64,000 nucleotides of DNA from Anaerolineales bacterium (GTDB lineage: Bacteria; Chloroflexota; Anaerolineae; Anaerolineales; UBA11579), in the NCBI GenBank assembly GCA_021463845.1, contig JAJTXV010000005.1, positions 131,718 through 195,717 of the forward strand, in the 5' to 3' direction. A program made the position numbers and the translations under genes. Below are positions 9,279 through 18,000 of the stretch, piece after piece. The notes beneath the pieces were generated by a model. The model saw nothing but the letters and a program-made list of their open reading frames with translations. It had not been told where the DNA came from and did not search any database. Numbering within the stretch: the first letter of the stretch is position 1; each line of letters starts with the position of its first letter.

Positions 9279-11368
9279 GCGCGCTCCGCCGTGCCGCGCA
9301 CGCCGGCACGGCTGCGCACGGGCTGAAGGTCGGCCTCCGGCCACGAGGCGACCAGTGTGCCGAAAATGAACACGAACCCGCCCAGCCAGATCCAATTCAC
9401 CAGCGGGTTGACATACATCTTGAACGTGGCGCTGCTGGCGCTCACAGGCTCCCAATCCACCAGTAGGATGTAGACATCATCCTCCAGCGTGCTGCGCAAC
9501 CCGGGGATGGTCATGGCCTGCTGCGACTCGTAATAAAAATCACGCCGCGGGTAGAGCTGGGTCAGCGGCTCCCCATTCTTGAACACATTCACCACGGCCC
9601 GGTCCACCAGGCGGCCATCCGGAGTTTCAAACTCGGCCAGCGACTCGTACTCGATGCTGTAGCTGCCCAGGTGCATGCGCTCGCCCACCGCCAGGCTGCC
9701 CTGGGTCTCCTGCTGGAACAGTTCAATACCTATGATGCCGACCGCGATCAGGATCACGCCGATGTGGATGATGTAGCCGCCATAGCGGCGGCGGTTGCGC
9801 GCCACTAGACGCCAAAACGCCTGGAAGAAGTGTTCACCGTGGCCGGTACGCGCCCGGGCGCCGCGCCAAAATTCGTAGACCGTTACCAGGAACACGAACG
9901 CGCAGATCCACAAGGCCAGCACAGCCAGCGGCTGGCGCATGCCGCCAACCAGCAGACCCGCCAGCACCACCAGCGAGACGGCGAAGGGTTTCCACATGGC
10001 GCGGCCCAGCGTGCGCGCCGTGGAGGCGCGCCAAGCCGAGAGCGGCGCAATGCCCATCAGCAGCAGCAGAGCTGCCCACAGCGGGCCGGTGGCGCTCTCA
10101 TAGAAGATGGGGCCGACCGTGGCGCGTTGGCCGGTGAAGATGTGCGCCAGCGCAGGGATGGCGCGGCCAATACCGCCGCTGGCCTCGCTGACGATCGGGA
10201 ACACGACGCCCCAGAAGCAGATCACCAGAATGCCCATGAAGAGCAGATTGTTTACAAGGAAGAGCGACTCGCGCGAGAGCAGCGAGGTCATCTCGACTTC
10301 AGACTTGAGCGTGGCCCAGCGCTTGTTGAGCAGGGCCAGCGACACCGCAAAGGTGAGGGCGATGAAGCCAAAGAACATCGGCCCGATGGCGCTCTGCGCA
10401 AAAGCATGCACCGAAGACAGCACGCCAGAACGGGTGAGGAAGGTGCCGAAGATGACCAGACAATAGGTGAGGATGACGAGCAGCATGTTCCAGTGCTTGA
10501 ACATGCCGCGCTTCTCCTGGATCATGACCGAGTGCAAAAAGGCCGTGCCGGTCAGCCAGGGCATGAACGCGGCGATCTCCACCGGATCCCAACCCCAGTA
10601 CCCACCCCAGCCCAGCACATCGTAAGCCCAGCGGCTGCCCAGGATCAGGCCCAGCGAGAGGAACAGCCAGGCGATCAGGGTCCAGCGGCGCGTGACGCGG
10701 ATCCAGCGGTCATCGCTGCGGCCAGTGACCAGGGCCGCGATGGCGAACGCGAACGGCACCACAAAGGCCACGAAACCTATATACAGCATGGGCGGGTGAA
10801 TGATCATGCCCGGGTGGCGCAGCAGCGGGTTGAGCCCGTTGCCGTCCATCGGAATGTACGGCTGGGCGCCGGTGGGCTGCCACATGGCCGCCCACACCGT
10901 CCCGGTGATGCCCTGCCAGTAGCGCAGGAAGGGATTCTCAAAGAACAGGATCAGCGCCAGGAAAAAGGCCAGCGTGCTGGCCGTGACGATGATGACCCAC
11001 GGCTCCAGGTCACGGTCACGCCGCCACTCGCGCAGCATGACCGCGAAGGTGAAGGCGGCCATCAACCAGGCCCAGAACAGCAGCGAGCCGGCCTGCCCAC
11101 CCCACAGCGCGGTGACGCGCAGGTACATGGGCATGCTGTGGCTGGTGACCTGGGTGACGTACTGCACATGAAAATCAAGATTGGCCAGCAAGTACACTAG
11201 GCTGGCACACGCGATGGTAAGTAGAGGAAAGCTAAGGATGGTGGCGGAACGAGCGCTGGAGACCCAGCGTTGCTGGCCGCGCTGGCTACCAAAGGCCGCC
11301 GCGGCGCACGCATACAGCGCCAGCAGGAAAGCGATCAGCAGCGCAAAGAAACCAAGATCAGCGATCAT
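9275..11368 (-). CDS. ccmF: Haem lyase subunit CcmF
   Basis: 697 residues with about fifteen hydrophobic segments. The signature WWD-type motif reads GWGGYWGWDPVEIAAFMPW. Other family stretches include GSLLFWAW, HPPMLYIGFVAFVVPF, RTLGRAMWKPF-type loops, and HIGVILIAVGIIGIELFQ before the final extracytoplasmic domain. CcmF ligates haem from CcmE to apocytochrome. The gene begins 13 bases after the ccmE stop. Confidence 0.95.
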   Translation of the reverse strand: MIADLGFFALLIAFLLALYACAAAAFGSQRGQQRWVSSARSATILSFPLLTIACASLVYLLANLDFHVQYVTQVTSHSMPMYLRVTALWGGQAGSLLFWAWLMAAFTFAVMLREWRRDRDLEPWVIIVTASTLAFFLALILFFENPFLRYWQGITGTVWAAMWQPTGAQPYIPMDGNGLNPLLRHPGMIIHPPMLYIGFVAFVVPFAFAIAALVTGRSDDRWIRVTRRWTLIAWLFLSLGLILGSRWAYDVLGWGGYWGWDPVEIAAFMPWLTGTAFLHSVMIQEKRGMFKHWNMLLVILTYCLVIFGTFLTRSGVLSSVHAFAQSAIGPMFFGFIALTFAVSLALLNKRWATLKSEVEMTSLLSRESLFLVNNLLFMGILVICFWGVVFPIVSEASGGIGRAIPALAHIFTGQRATVGPIFYESATGPLWAALLLLMGIAPLSAWRASTARTLGRAMWKPFAVSLVVLAGLLVGGMRQPLAVLALWICAFVFLVTVYEFWRGARARTGHGEHFFQAFWRLVARNRRRYGGYIIHIGVILIAVGIIGIELFQQETQGSLAVGERMHLGSYSIEYESLAEFETPDGRLVDRAVVNVFKNGEPLTQLYPRRDFYYESQQAMTIPGLRSTLEDDVYILLVDWEPVSASSATFKMYVNPLVNWIWLGGFVFIFGTLVASWPEADLQPVRSRAGVRGTAERA

Positions 11369-11380
11369 GTCAGGCAGGGA

Positions 11381-11908
11381 CTAGTACTCGCCAGACTGGC
11401 CGGGCAGCGCTTCTTCGTAGCGGGTCGGGCAGCGCAGCAGCAAGCCGTTCTCGTCGGCGTAGAACACGCCGTCTTCGCCCAGCTTGCCAGCCACAATGGC
11501 TTCGACCTCGTGGGCCAGCAGGTCAGGCTTGACGCCAATGTACTGCACCTGCAGGCGGGCACGCGTGGGGTCATTCACGGCTTCGTACAGAGCCTTGGCC
11601 AGGCCGCCGTCATCATTGATCAGGCGGGTATCGCCCGGCATGTGCACCATGGTGAAGGTGAGGGTCAGGGTCTCGGGGTCGTATTCGATCGTGTCGCCCA
11701 GTACGGCGCCAGCCACGCGGGCCGGTTTGCCCACGGCTTCGGCGCCGCGCTGGTTAAGCTCATCAATAGTGAAGAAGAATTGCGCCCCTGCCGCCGTGGA
11801 GGTGACGATGAGATACACCACCGCGGCCAGGATCAGCAGGCCGCCAATGATGAATTTCTTGTTTCCGAGGCCAGTGGGCAGAGGTTGGGCAAGGCTTGTG
11901 CTGCTCAT
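11381..11908 (-). CDS. ccmE: Haem chaperone CcmE, Cys-type (CXXXY)
   Basis: 175 residues from ATG at 11908 (TTG at 11914 also possible). It has an N-terminal membrane anchor (KKFIIGGLLILAAVVYLIV) and the OB-fold core with VAGAVL, TMVHMPGDTRLI and VQYIGVKPDLL. In most CcmE proteins haem attaches through a His in HXXXY. Here the matching segment reads CPTRY (Cys160, Tyr164), the CXXXY form described in archaea and some Desulfovibrio-like bacteria. This first gene of the ccm operon has its own candidate promoter. Confidence 0.9.
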   Translation of the reverse strand: MSSTSLAQPLPTGLGNKKFIIGGLLILAAVVYLIVTSTAAGAQFFFTIDELNQRGAEAVGKPARVAGAVLGDTIEYDPETLTLTFTMVHMPGDTRLINDDGGLAKALYEAVNDPTRARLQVQYIGVKPDLLAHEVEAIVAGKLGEDGVFYADENGLLLRCPTRYEEALPGQSGEY

Positions 11909-11912
11909 GTGC

Positions 11913-11939
11913 AATCTCTCACTTTCAAGAGAGATTATA
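11913..11939 (-). promoter_or_regulatory. Candidate ccm operon promoter with overlapping inverted repeat
   Basis: On the reverse strand TATAAT (11934-11939) lies about 25 bases before the ccmE ATG. It overlaps an inverted repeat AATCTCTC (11913-11920)/GAGAGATT (11929-11936) that could act as an operator or an mRNA hairpin near the ribosome binding site. No convincing -35 is seen. Confidence 0.4.
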
Positions 11940-11956
11940 CCGCCTGCACTAAACTT

Positions 11957-12661
11957 CTAATCCTCTGTAAGAGATTCTTCCTTCTTGTTAGAAAACTCAT
12001 TCATTAGACGTTGCAAAATTTGGGTAAACCACCGTTCATTAAAGCTTCCGCCCAAGGCCAATATCCATATCAATAAGGGTCGACCGTTAACATCAAATGG
12101 TAGGAACTCTGCAGAAAAAAAAAGATAAGTCATGATACCCATTAATGTTCCAGCTAAAGGTCTGTATAAAATCCACAATAAAGCCTTGCCTATATCAGGG
12201 TTTGGAAAATTTCTCATGCTAAGCAACATGTACAGGAGTGAGCCTTGAGCAGCCCAAAACCAAACTGGCACCGGCACTCCAATCCAAAGAAAACTGTTAA
12301 GAACTGCAGGGGGTAGACCTAGATTTGGTAGCGAATTGCTAGCCAACAGAAAAACAATTGTAACAAGCAGGATTACAACCGATACGGAGAGAAAGGGTAT
12401 TATTTTTGCATTCCGGACTTTCGTATTTATGGTAGCAACCTGCACCAAATTTTTCCATGCTAAAGCAAGTTGCTTGTTTGAAGGTTTGCCATATAAAATT
12501 TCTCTGGTCTTTTGCAAAAGACGCAATGCAACACCCATTTCTTCAGGAAAGGAATACAAGGTCCCTACCGAAGATCTTGCTAGTTGTTCAAGCCATTTCT
12601 TGAATTCTTGTTCTGTATCTGCTCTGGCTTGGGGCCTTTTTTTCCAAAATTGTAGGCTCAT
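11957..12661 (-). CDS. Unknown membrane protein of the AT-rich island
   Basis: 234 residues, not recognised. The first 85 residues are soluble and charged. Four hydrophobic segments follow, roughly residues 88-110, 120-150, 165-185 and 198-212, ending with a charged tail (FSNKKEESLTED). The start overlaps the stop of the upstream small gene (ATGA), so the two are probably translated together. Base composition and codon choice are clearly more AT-rich than the flanking ccm and transporter genes, a sign of acquisition from another source. Confidence 0.7.
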   Translation of the reverse strand: MSLQFWKKRPQARADTEQEFKKWLEQLARSSVGTLYSFPEEMGVALRLLQKTREILYGKPSNKQLALAWKNLVQVATINTKVRNAKIIPFLSVSVVILLVTIVFLLASNSLPNLGLPPAVLNSFLWIGVPVPVWFWAAQGSLLYMLLSMRNFPNPDIGKALLWILYRPLAGTLMGIMTYLFFSAEFLPFDVNGRPLLIWILALGGSFNERWFTQILQRLMNEFSNKKEESLTED

Positions 12662-12855
12662 TTCCCCTCAGTAAATAACTGCACAACTAAGTAAAGAATA
12701 AGCCCCACAAACAACAAGAAGGCAATGACTAAAGGTTGAGATCCATAAGTGCAAACAACCCAAACAAAAAACACCAACCAACAAACTAGGGCTACTATAT
12801 GCCAAAAAACTTTAGTCCGAGTAGGACCATGGAACGCCATCCCAACTACAATCAA
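12658..12855 (-). CDS. Unknown 65-residue membrane protein
   Basis: 65 residues from a TTG at 12855, which has GAGGT four bases upstream; an ATG at 12840 is the alternative. Two hydrophobic helices (VFWHIVALVCWLVFFVWVV and PLVIAFLLFVGLILYLVVQLF) fill the protein. It overlaps the downstream membrane protein gene by four bases and lies 52 bases after the TPR gene, so all three probably form one operon. No family is recognised. Confidence 0.6.
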   Translation of the reverse strand: MIVVGMAFHGPTRTKVFWHIVALVCWLVFFVWVVCTYGSQPLVIAFLLFVGLILYLVVQLFTEGK

Positions 12856-12907
12856 GATACCTCACCCCGAGTGATAGACTGGAACGGTAGTTTAGCACAT
12901 AAAGTGA

Positions 12908-15142
12908 TTAGTATTTGTTACTTGCTTCTAAAATACCAAGCGAAAATAATAGAATAACAACAGAAGCAGAGTAGTACGCCAACAACTGGCTTTCCCCCAC
13001 ATTGGTAATAGCAAGGATCAAGGCACTTAGGAAGACCGAAATGTAAAGCAGAAAAACAAATAAAAGACCCCACCGAATAATCTTCCCCCTTTTTCGAAAC
13101 AGATTAAAACTTGACAGCAAGGAAAGAAGTTTAGGGTCAGCAGACTTCCCTCCTGCGCCGGCCAATATTGCCGGTTCAATCACTTGAATTCGTCTGACTC
13201 CCAATACTTCTGTCACCATTTTCTCCGCGACAATGGGCAGTAGCTCTAAAATTCCACCTTTCTTAAAAAACCAAATCAGGAAATTCAGTTTCCGACCCTC
13301 ACCTAAACCATCACCAATAAAATCGACTAGCGCTGACAGGCGCCTAAACTGGCCCAACGCGTCGCGGTAGTGACGTTTACCAATCAGGGCGAAAATAAGG
13401 TAACGGAGAGTTTTTGCCTCTCCATAATAATCATTAATAAGGTTAAAAAGTTGTACGGCTTGATGATAATAATCAACTGCCAAATCAAGCTCGCCTTGCT
13501 TCTCTGAGAGCATTCCCAAATGCTTTAAACACCAAGCCTCCGAAAAAGAGTTGCGCGTCTGTTTATCGCGGTATACCTGCAAACATTCTTCAAAAACACG
13601 TTCGGCATACTGGTAGTCCCCAAGCTGAAGGTGGACAAAAGCAATTTGCTCATTTGTGCGTGCCAGATTCTGAATATTCTTTATATCTCGCCAAAGATTT
13701 GCCGACAGTTCTAAATAGAACAAAGCCTCTAAGTGATGCCCCGCTTCTATCAGAGATTGTCCCAATGTCAGCAAAGACCAAGCAGCTCGAGTTTTGTTGT
13801 CTCTGTTATCACTGGAGTTCAACGAAAACCAGCTAAAAGCCTCAAAAGCTAGGGTAGCCGCTTTAGCAGGAAAGTCTTTGTACAAAAAAATTACGGCAAG
13901 CAGTGCTCTTGCGCGAGCGGAGACTGTCTCGCTGGTGCTTTCACTTACAATTTGCTCAAGGACCGGGATAGCTTTCGTCCATCTCATCTGAAAGAAATTC
14001 AACCGGCATCTTCGATATCTGATTAGATCGGCGTCCTGGTTCGACAAAAAAGGCTGAGCAAACTCAGCATGCGTAACTATCCTATCAGCAATAACAAATT
14101 CGTCTGCAAGCATTGCACTTTTAAACTTTTTTTCGAAGAATTGGAGAGCCTTTGGCCGAGTTTCACTTACCAAAAGTTGATGGTACATTTTTTGGAGTTC
14201 AAGCTCAAATTTAAAACCTCCGGCCTCCCTGATCCGTTGGTCAATTAACTCCAAGGCTCGAAGATTCAATTGGCGAAAAAGAGACGGGTTCTCAAGACTC
14301 AAAAATTGAAGCTTTGAAAGCCGTAATTCGAAGGGCAGCATGCGCAATGACGATTCCTCGTCTATTTTTAATGCCTGTCCTTTTTCTATAAATTCTTCAA
14401 AACTCTCTTCCCTGCTTAGTAGCCAATGAGTCTCCTGATATCTTGTTGAGATAGCGCTTAACTCCAGTAGTAGATTTCTATCAAACGACACAGGTATTGA
14501 GGCAACTTCAAGGAGTACGCTAGAGGTTTCACTTTTCTCCGTATCAACGACATGCTGTGGGGATAACACGATGCTCTGAATGTCTTCGCGAGGAATAAAC
14601 GAAGGTATATCTGCATTTTCTGCATTAATTATGAAACGGAATCTGGAACTATCTTCACTTGACAAGGATTGATACAGGTCGAGCCAAAACCAGTCTCTCG
14701 AAGAGAAAGAACTCTGTTCGTAGTTCGAAACAAAGACTATCTCTTCGTCTTTTCCTTGCAAAGCCGCCAAATCGCTCGTTAGATTTAACAGAATCTTTTT
14801 TCTTGTCTGCAATGACAAAGACTGTTGCGCGGACAGAGCGCTTTCAGCAGACCGACTTTCATCCTCAATACGCTCCACCAATTTGCTTGCATTTGAATCA
14901 GACAAGCTGCCAGCTAAATCTCTTACCACCCCAAATTGCAATGGGGCTGGCTCGCATGTTGCCAAGTTAAGGAAAAAGACTTCCTGCTTCTCGAAGAATG
15001 AGTTTATTGCCTGAGAAAGTAAGTGTTTGGATTCCAAGTTTTCTCCAACACTCACAACCAGTACTCGCTGACTACAATCAGTAAATCTACTAAAGCCAGA
15101 AGCAAGTTCGTGGCGTATATTGTTTATATATTGACCCGTCAA
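12908..15142 (-). CDS. Large TPR protein with degenerate ATPase-like N-terminus and C-terminal membrane anchor
   Basis: 744 residues from TTG at 15142, with GGGAG about six bases upstream. The N-terminal 200 residues look like a STAND/AAA ATPase (RVLVVSVGENLESKHLLSQAI, then EEIVFVSNYEQSS), but no GxxxxGK[ST] P-loop is present. From about residue 390 to 610 there are helical TPR-like repeats (LEALFYLELSANLWRDI, GDYQYAERVFEECLQVY, GELDLAVDYYHQAVQLF, RHYRDALGQFRRLSALV). Two membrane helices close the protein (about 680-735). AT-rich composition separates it from its neighbours. Function is unknown; a membrane-tethered scaffold or sensor is the natural reading. Confidence 0.75.
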   Translation of the reverse strand: MTGQYINNIRHELASGFSRFTDCSQRVLVVSVGENLESKHLLSQAINSFFEKQEVFFLNLATCEPAPLQFGVVRDLAGSLSDSNASKLVERIEDESRSAESALSAQQSLSLQTRKKILLNLTSDLAALQGKDEEIVFVSNYEQSSFSSRDWFWLDLYQSLSSEDSSRFRFIINAENADIPSFIPREDIQSIVLSPQHVVDTEKSETSSVLLEVASIPVSFDRNLLLELSAISTRYQETHWLLSREESFEEFIEKGQALKIDEESSLRMLPFELRLSKLQFLSLENPSLFRQLNLRALELIDQRIREAGGFKFELELQKMYHQLLVSETRPKALQFFEKKFKSAMLADEFVIADRIVTHAEFAQPFLSNQDADLIRYRRCRLNFFQMRWTKAIPVLEQIVSESTSETVSARARALLAVIFLYKDFPAKAATLAFEAFSWFSLNSSDNRDNKTRAAWSLLTLGQSLIEAGHHLEALFYLELSANLWRDIKNIQNLARTNEQIAFVHLQLGDYQYAERVFEECLQVYRDKQTRNSFSEAWCLKHLGMLSEKQGELDLAVDYYHQAVQLFNLINDYYGEAKTLRYLIFALIGKRHYRDALGQFRRLSALVDFIGDGLGEGRKLNFLIWFFKKGGILELLPIVAEKMVTEVLGVRRIQVIEPAILAGAGGKSADPKLLSLLSSFNLFRKRGKIIRWGLLFVFLLYISVFLSALILAITNVGESQLLAYYSASVVILLFSLGILEASNKY

Positions 15143-15261
15143 AATACTCTCCCTATCAGTTCTGCTTACACGATATCCCAGTTGCTTTACTCTAACATTA
15201 GAAACCCCCCAACGACACTCATCGGTACGGTTATTTGGCTATTTGTGAATAACTGCGCAAT

Positions 15262-16023
15262 CTAGTTTTCTATAGCAGCCCGCAGCCGGGCCGCCATGCG
15301 CCCAAAGGCGGGCGAATAGCGCACCGCCAGCTTGCGCGGGCGCGCCAGCTTGACCTGCATATCCAGCTTGATGCTGGCCGGGCGGCGGCCGAGCACCAGC
15401 ACGCGATCGGCCAGGTACAGGGCCTCATGGATGTCGTGCGTGACCATCACCACGGTCTTGTGCTCCAGCTCCCAGATGCGCAGCAACTCTTCGCCCATTT
15501 TCTCGCGGGTCAGCGCATCCAGCGAGCCGAAGGGCTCGTCCAGCAACAGCAACTGCGGGTCCTGCACCAGCGCCCGGCCGATCGCCACGCGCTGCGCCAT
15601 CCCGCCGGAGAGCTCGCTGGGTAGCGCCTGCTCAAAGCCGCGCAGGCCGACCAGATTGAGCATGTCCCAGGCGCGGTCGATCGCATCCGGGTCATTGCGC
15701 AGCTCCAGCGGCAGAGCCACATTGTCCAGCGCAGTCCGCCAGGGCATCAGGTTCGCATCCTGAAACACCAGCCCCACTCCGGCCTGCGGGCCTTGCACCG
15801 CCTGGCCCGCGAACAATATCCGCCCGCGGCTGGCGGGCAGCAAGCCCGCCAGCAGGCGCAGCAGCGTGCTCTTGCCCGCGCCGGACGGGCCGAGCACGCA
15901 CACAAACTGACCGCGCGGCACGCTGAAACTTACGTTGCGCAGCACGGCCAGCTGGCCGTTGCGGTCAGCGAAGCTGGCGGACACCTTCTCCACCGAGAGC
16001 AAAGGAGCGTTACTAACCATCAC
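15262..16023 (-). CDS. ABC transporter ATP-binding subunit (NitT/TauT type), riboflavin importer
   Basis: 253 residues. Walker A GPSGAGKST, Q-loop VFQDANLMPW, signature LSGGMAQRVAIGRAL, Walker B LLLLDEPFGSLD and switch VTHDIHEAL are all intact, and the last is typical of NitT/TauT/SsuB-type importers. The start overlaps the stop of the substrate-binding protein gene. The FMN riboswitch at the head of the operon argues that the substrate is riboflavin or a related flavin rather than nitrate, taurine or a thiamine precursor. Confidence 0.85.
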   Translation of the reverse strand: MMVSNAPLLSVEKVSASFADRNGQLAVLRNVSFSVPRGQFVCVLGPSGAGKSTLLRLLAGLLPASRGRILFAGQAVQGPQAGVGLVFQDANLMPWRTALDNVALPLELRNDPDAIDRAWDMLNLVGLRGFEQALPSELSGGMAQRVAIGRALVQDPQLLLLDEPFGSLDALTREKMGEELLRIWELEHKTVVMVTHDIHEALYLADRVLVLGRRPASIKLDMQVKLARPRKLAVRYSPAFGRMAARLRAAIEN

Positions 16024-17000
16024 TCTGCCGGCAAGTAGTCGTTGCTGAACGCCGCGCCCAGGTCCAGGGGTTGGGTGATCAGGCCCATCTCCAGCAGCAC
16101 GGTGTGCATGTTCTGCCAGGCCTCAGGGCTGGAATAGCCCAGTGGGTCCGCATGCCACGACTCTATGGAAAGAGTGAGCACAGCCATCTGGGTGTCTCTA
16201 TCCAGCGCATCCAGGCCATCCACATATTTCTTGGAGATCTCGAACGCGGCCTCAGGGTCAGCAATGGTGTCGGCCAGCCCACGCAAGAGGGCACGCACGA
16301 AGGCGCGCACTTGTTCCGGATGCTCGGCCAGCATGCGCTCGTTGGTCAGCACGCCGTTGGCGGCCAGTTCCACGTAGTCGGCCACATGCAGCACAATCAC
16401 ATCGTAGCCCTCGGCCTCAAGCTGGATCGGCTCGTTGTTGACATAGCCCACCACGGCCTGCTGCTGCCCGGCGGCCAGCGCCTGCACCTGGTTGAAGCCG
16501 ATAGAGTCCAGCACCACTTCGGACTCGGGGATGCCGGCGCTGCTCAGCAAGGCGCGCAGGCCAATGTAATTGGCGCCGAACAAGCCGGGCAGCCCAATAC
16601 GCTGGCCGCGCAGGTCTTCGGGTGTGGTGATGCCGCTCTCCGCCAGGGAGACCACCGCCACCGGGAACTCGTGGTACCAGGCCGCCACGTACACGATCGG
16701 CAGGCCAGCGGCGCGGCCCAGCAGCACCTGCTCGCCAGACACGATCGCAAACGGCAAATCGCCCGCCCCCACCAAAGCCACGCCATCCGTCTCGAAGCTG
16801 TAGTCGAACTCGATCGCAAAGCCCGCCTCGATGAAGTAGCCGCGCTCCACCGCTACGTAGAACGGCGCATACTGCACGTTGGGGATGTAGCCCATTGGCA
16901 GGCGCAAGGGCTGTACGCCCGCCGGCGCCTGCCGCTCACTGTCGCAGGCCGCCAGCAGCAGCCCGCAGATAACCAGAATTAACAAGATACGAGTCTTCAT
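16020..17000 (-). CDS. ribY: Substrate-binding lipoprotein, NMT1/THI5-like (RibY-type)
   Basis: 326 residues from ATG at 17000 (GGAGAG just upstream). Lipoprotein signal ends LLLAAC. The mature protein follows the NMT1/THI5-like binding-protein pattern: LRLPMGYIPNVQYAPFYVAVERGYF, then DLRGQRIGLPGLFGANYIGL and ERMLAEHPEQVRAFVRALLRGL. In Chloroflexi a THI5-like binding protein (RibY) with permease RibX imports riboflavin under an FMN riboswitch. The operon here has exactly that composition. Ligand identity is inferred from the riboswitch, not from binding-site residues. Confidence 0.8.
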   Translation of the reverse strand: MKTRILLILVICGLLLAACDSERQAPAGVQPLRLPMGYIPNVQYAPFYVAVERGYFIEAGFAIEFDYSFETDGVALVGAGDLPFAIVSGEQVLLGRAAGLPIVYVAAWYHEFPVAVVSLAESGITTPEDLRGQRIGLPGLFGANYIGLRALLSSAGIPESEVVLDSIGFNQVQALAAGQQQAVVGYVNNEPIQLEAEGYDVIVLHVADYVELAANGVLTNERMLAEHPEQVRAFVRALLRGLADTIADPEAAFEISKKYVDGLDALDRDTQMAVLTLSIESWHADPLGYSSPEAWQNMHTVLLEMGLITQPLDLGAAFSNDYLPAE

Positions 17001-17803
17001 TGCTCTCCATAAGAAAAAGAAGAAGGATTGGATTTTTGTTGCCACCACAGCCAGCGCCGCTCGGCCAGCACCACCAGGCCATACAGGCTCAGCGCCAGCG
17101 CCACCAGGGCGAACACGGCCACAAAGACCAGGGCAGTATCGTACTGGCCGCGGCCCACATTGATGAGGAAGCCCAGCCCGCGGTCTGCGCCCACCAGCTC
17201 GCCTACCACTGCGCCAATGACCGACAGCGTAGCGCCGATGCGCAAGCCGCCCATGAACACAGGCAGCGCGGCGGGCAGCTCCAGCAGGCGGAAGGTCTGG
17301 GCGCGGCTGGCCTGCAAGCTGCGCATCAGGTCACGCAGCTCCTGCGGCACGCTGTGCAGACCCACGATGGTGTTGATAAGAATGGGAAAGAATACGATGA
17401 GGGCACAGATCAGCGTCTTTGACAGCAGGCCCGGCCCAAACCAGATCACCAGCAAGGGCGCGATGGCTACGATGGGCACAGACTGGCTGGCCACCACGAA
17501 CGGAGCCAGCAGCCGCTCCCAACGCGGCGAGCGTGCCAACCAATAGCCCAGCAGCGCAGCCGCCAGCACGCCGATGGCCAGGCCCAGCAGCACTTCCTGC
17601 AGGGTGACCAGCCCATGCCGCAACAGTGTGCCATCCTGCACGGCGATCAGCAGGCGGCCCCACACCGCGCCCGGAGCGGGCAGAATGAAGGCGGGCAGCT
17701 GAGTCACCCGCACCACCAGCTCCCAAGCCAACAGCGCTAGTGCGGCCACAGCGGGGCCTAGCAGCCAGGTCAAGCGCTCTGAATGATCCTGCGTATTCTT
17801 CAC
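16997..17803 (-). CDS. ribX: ABC transporter permease (RibX-type riboflavin importer)
   Basis: 268 residues from GTG at 17803, chosen because GAGGTG lies six bases upstream and because the reading frame further upstream runs through the terminator and riboswitch. Six membrane segments are visible, with the permease EAA-loop region ELRDLMRSLQASRAQTFRLLELPAALP and the typical VIGAVVGELVGADRGLGFLI. It is the first gene of the importer operon and overlaps the binding-protein gene by four bases. NitT/TauT-type fold; flavin specificity follows from the leader. Confidence 0.82.
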   Translation of the reverse strand: MKNTQDHSERLTWLLGPAVAALALLAWELVVRVTQLPAFILPAPGAVWGRLLIAVQDGTLLRHGLVTLQEVLLGLAIGVLAAALLGYWLARSPRWERLLAPFVVASQSVPIVAIAPLLVIWFGPGLLSKTLICALIVFFPILINTIVGLHSVPQELRDLMRSLQASRAQTFRLLELPAALPVFMGGLRIGATLSVIGAVVGELVGADRGLGFLINVGRGQYDTALVFVAVFALVALALSLYGLVVLAERRWLWWQQKSNPSSFSYGEQ

Positions 17804-17824
17804 TACAATCACCTCGTCCAAACA

Positions 17825-17855
17825 AAACAGCCCCGATGGATCATCGGGGCTGTTT
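17825..17855 (-). terminator. Attenuation terminator of the FMN riboswitch
   Basis: A 14-bp perfect stem (AAACAGCCCCGATG, 17825-17838, with 17842-17855) and a three-base loop are followed on the reverse strand by TGTTT. It sits between the riboswitch aptamer and the ribX start, as expected for an OFF-switch that terminates transcription when FMN is bound. Confidence 0.85.
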
Positions 17856-17899
17856 GCATGCGCGCATAGCACAAGCCACGCATCCCGCGCCGCAAAACA

Positions 17900-17978
17900 A
17901 TGCCCCAAAGCAAACTGCTTTGGGGCATGCGAGCACGCGTTATGCGTAAACAAGCAAAAGCACAAGTGCTTTTGCTTG
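17900..17978 (-). repeat. Two perfect hairpins between aptamer and terminator
   Basis: Two 13-bp perfect stems stand side by side: 17900-17912 with 17916-17928 (ATGCCCCAAAGCA) and 17951-17963 with 17966-17978 (CAAGCAAAAGCAC). Neither is part of the FMN aptamer consensus. They lengthen the expression platform and may include an antiterminator partner or be inserted palindromes. Confidence 0.65.
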
Positions 17979-18000
17979 CTTGCGGAGTCTTCGATTCTCC

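Noticed and set aside
9830-11200. Long open frame on the plus strand opposite ccmF
   Set aside because: It mirrors the codon structure of ccmF, has low-complexity His/Arg/Gln-rich translation and no family resemblance. GC-rich genes commonly leave such open antisense frames.
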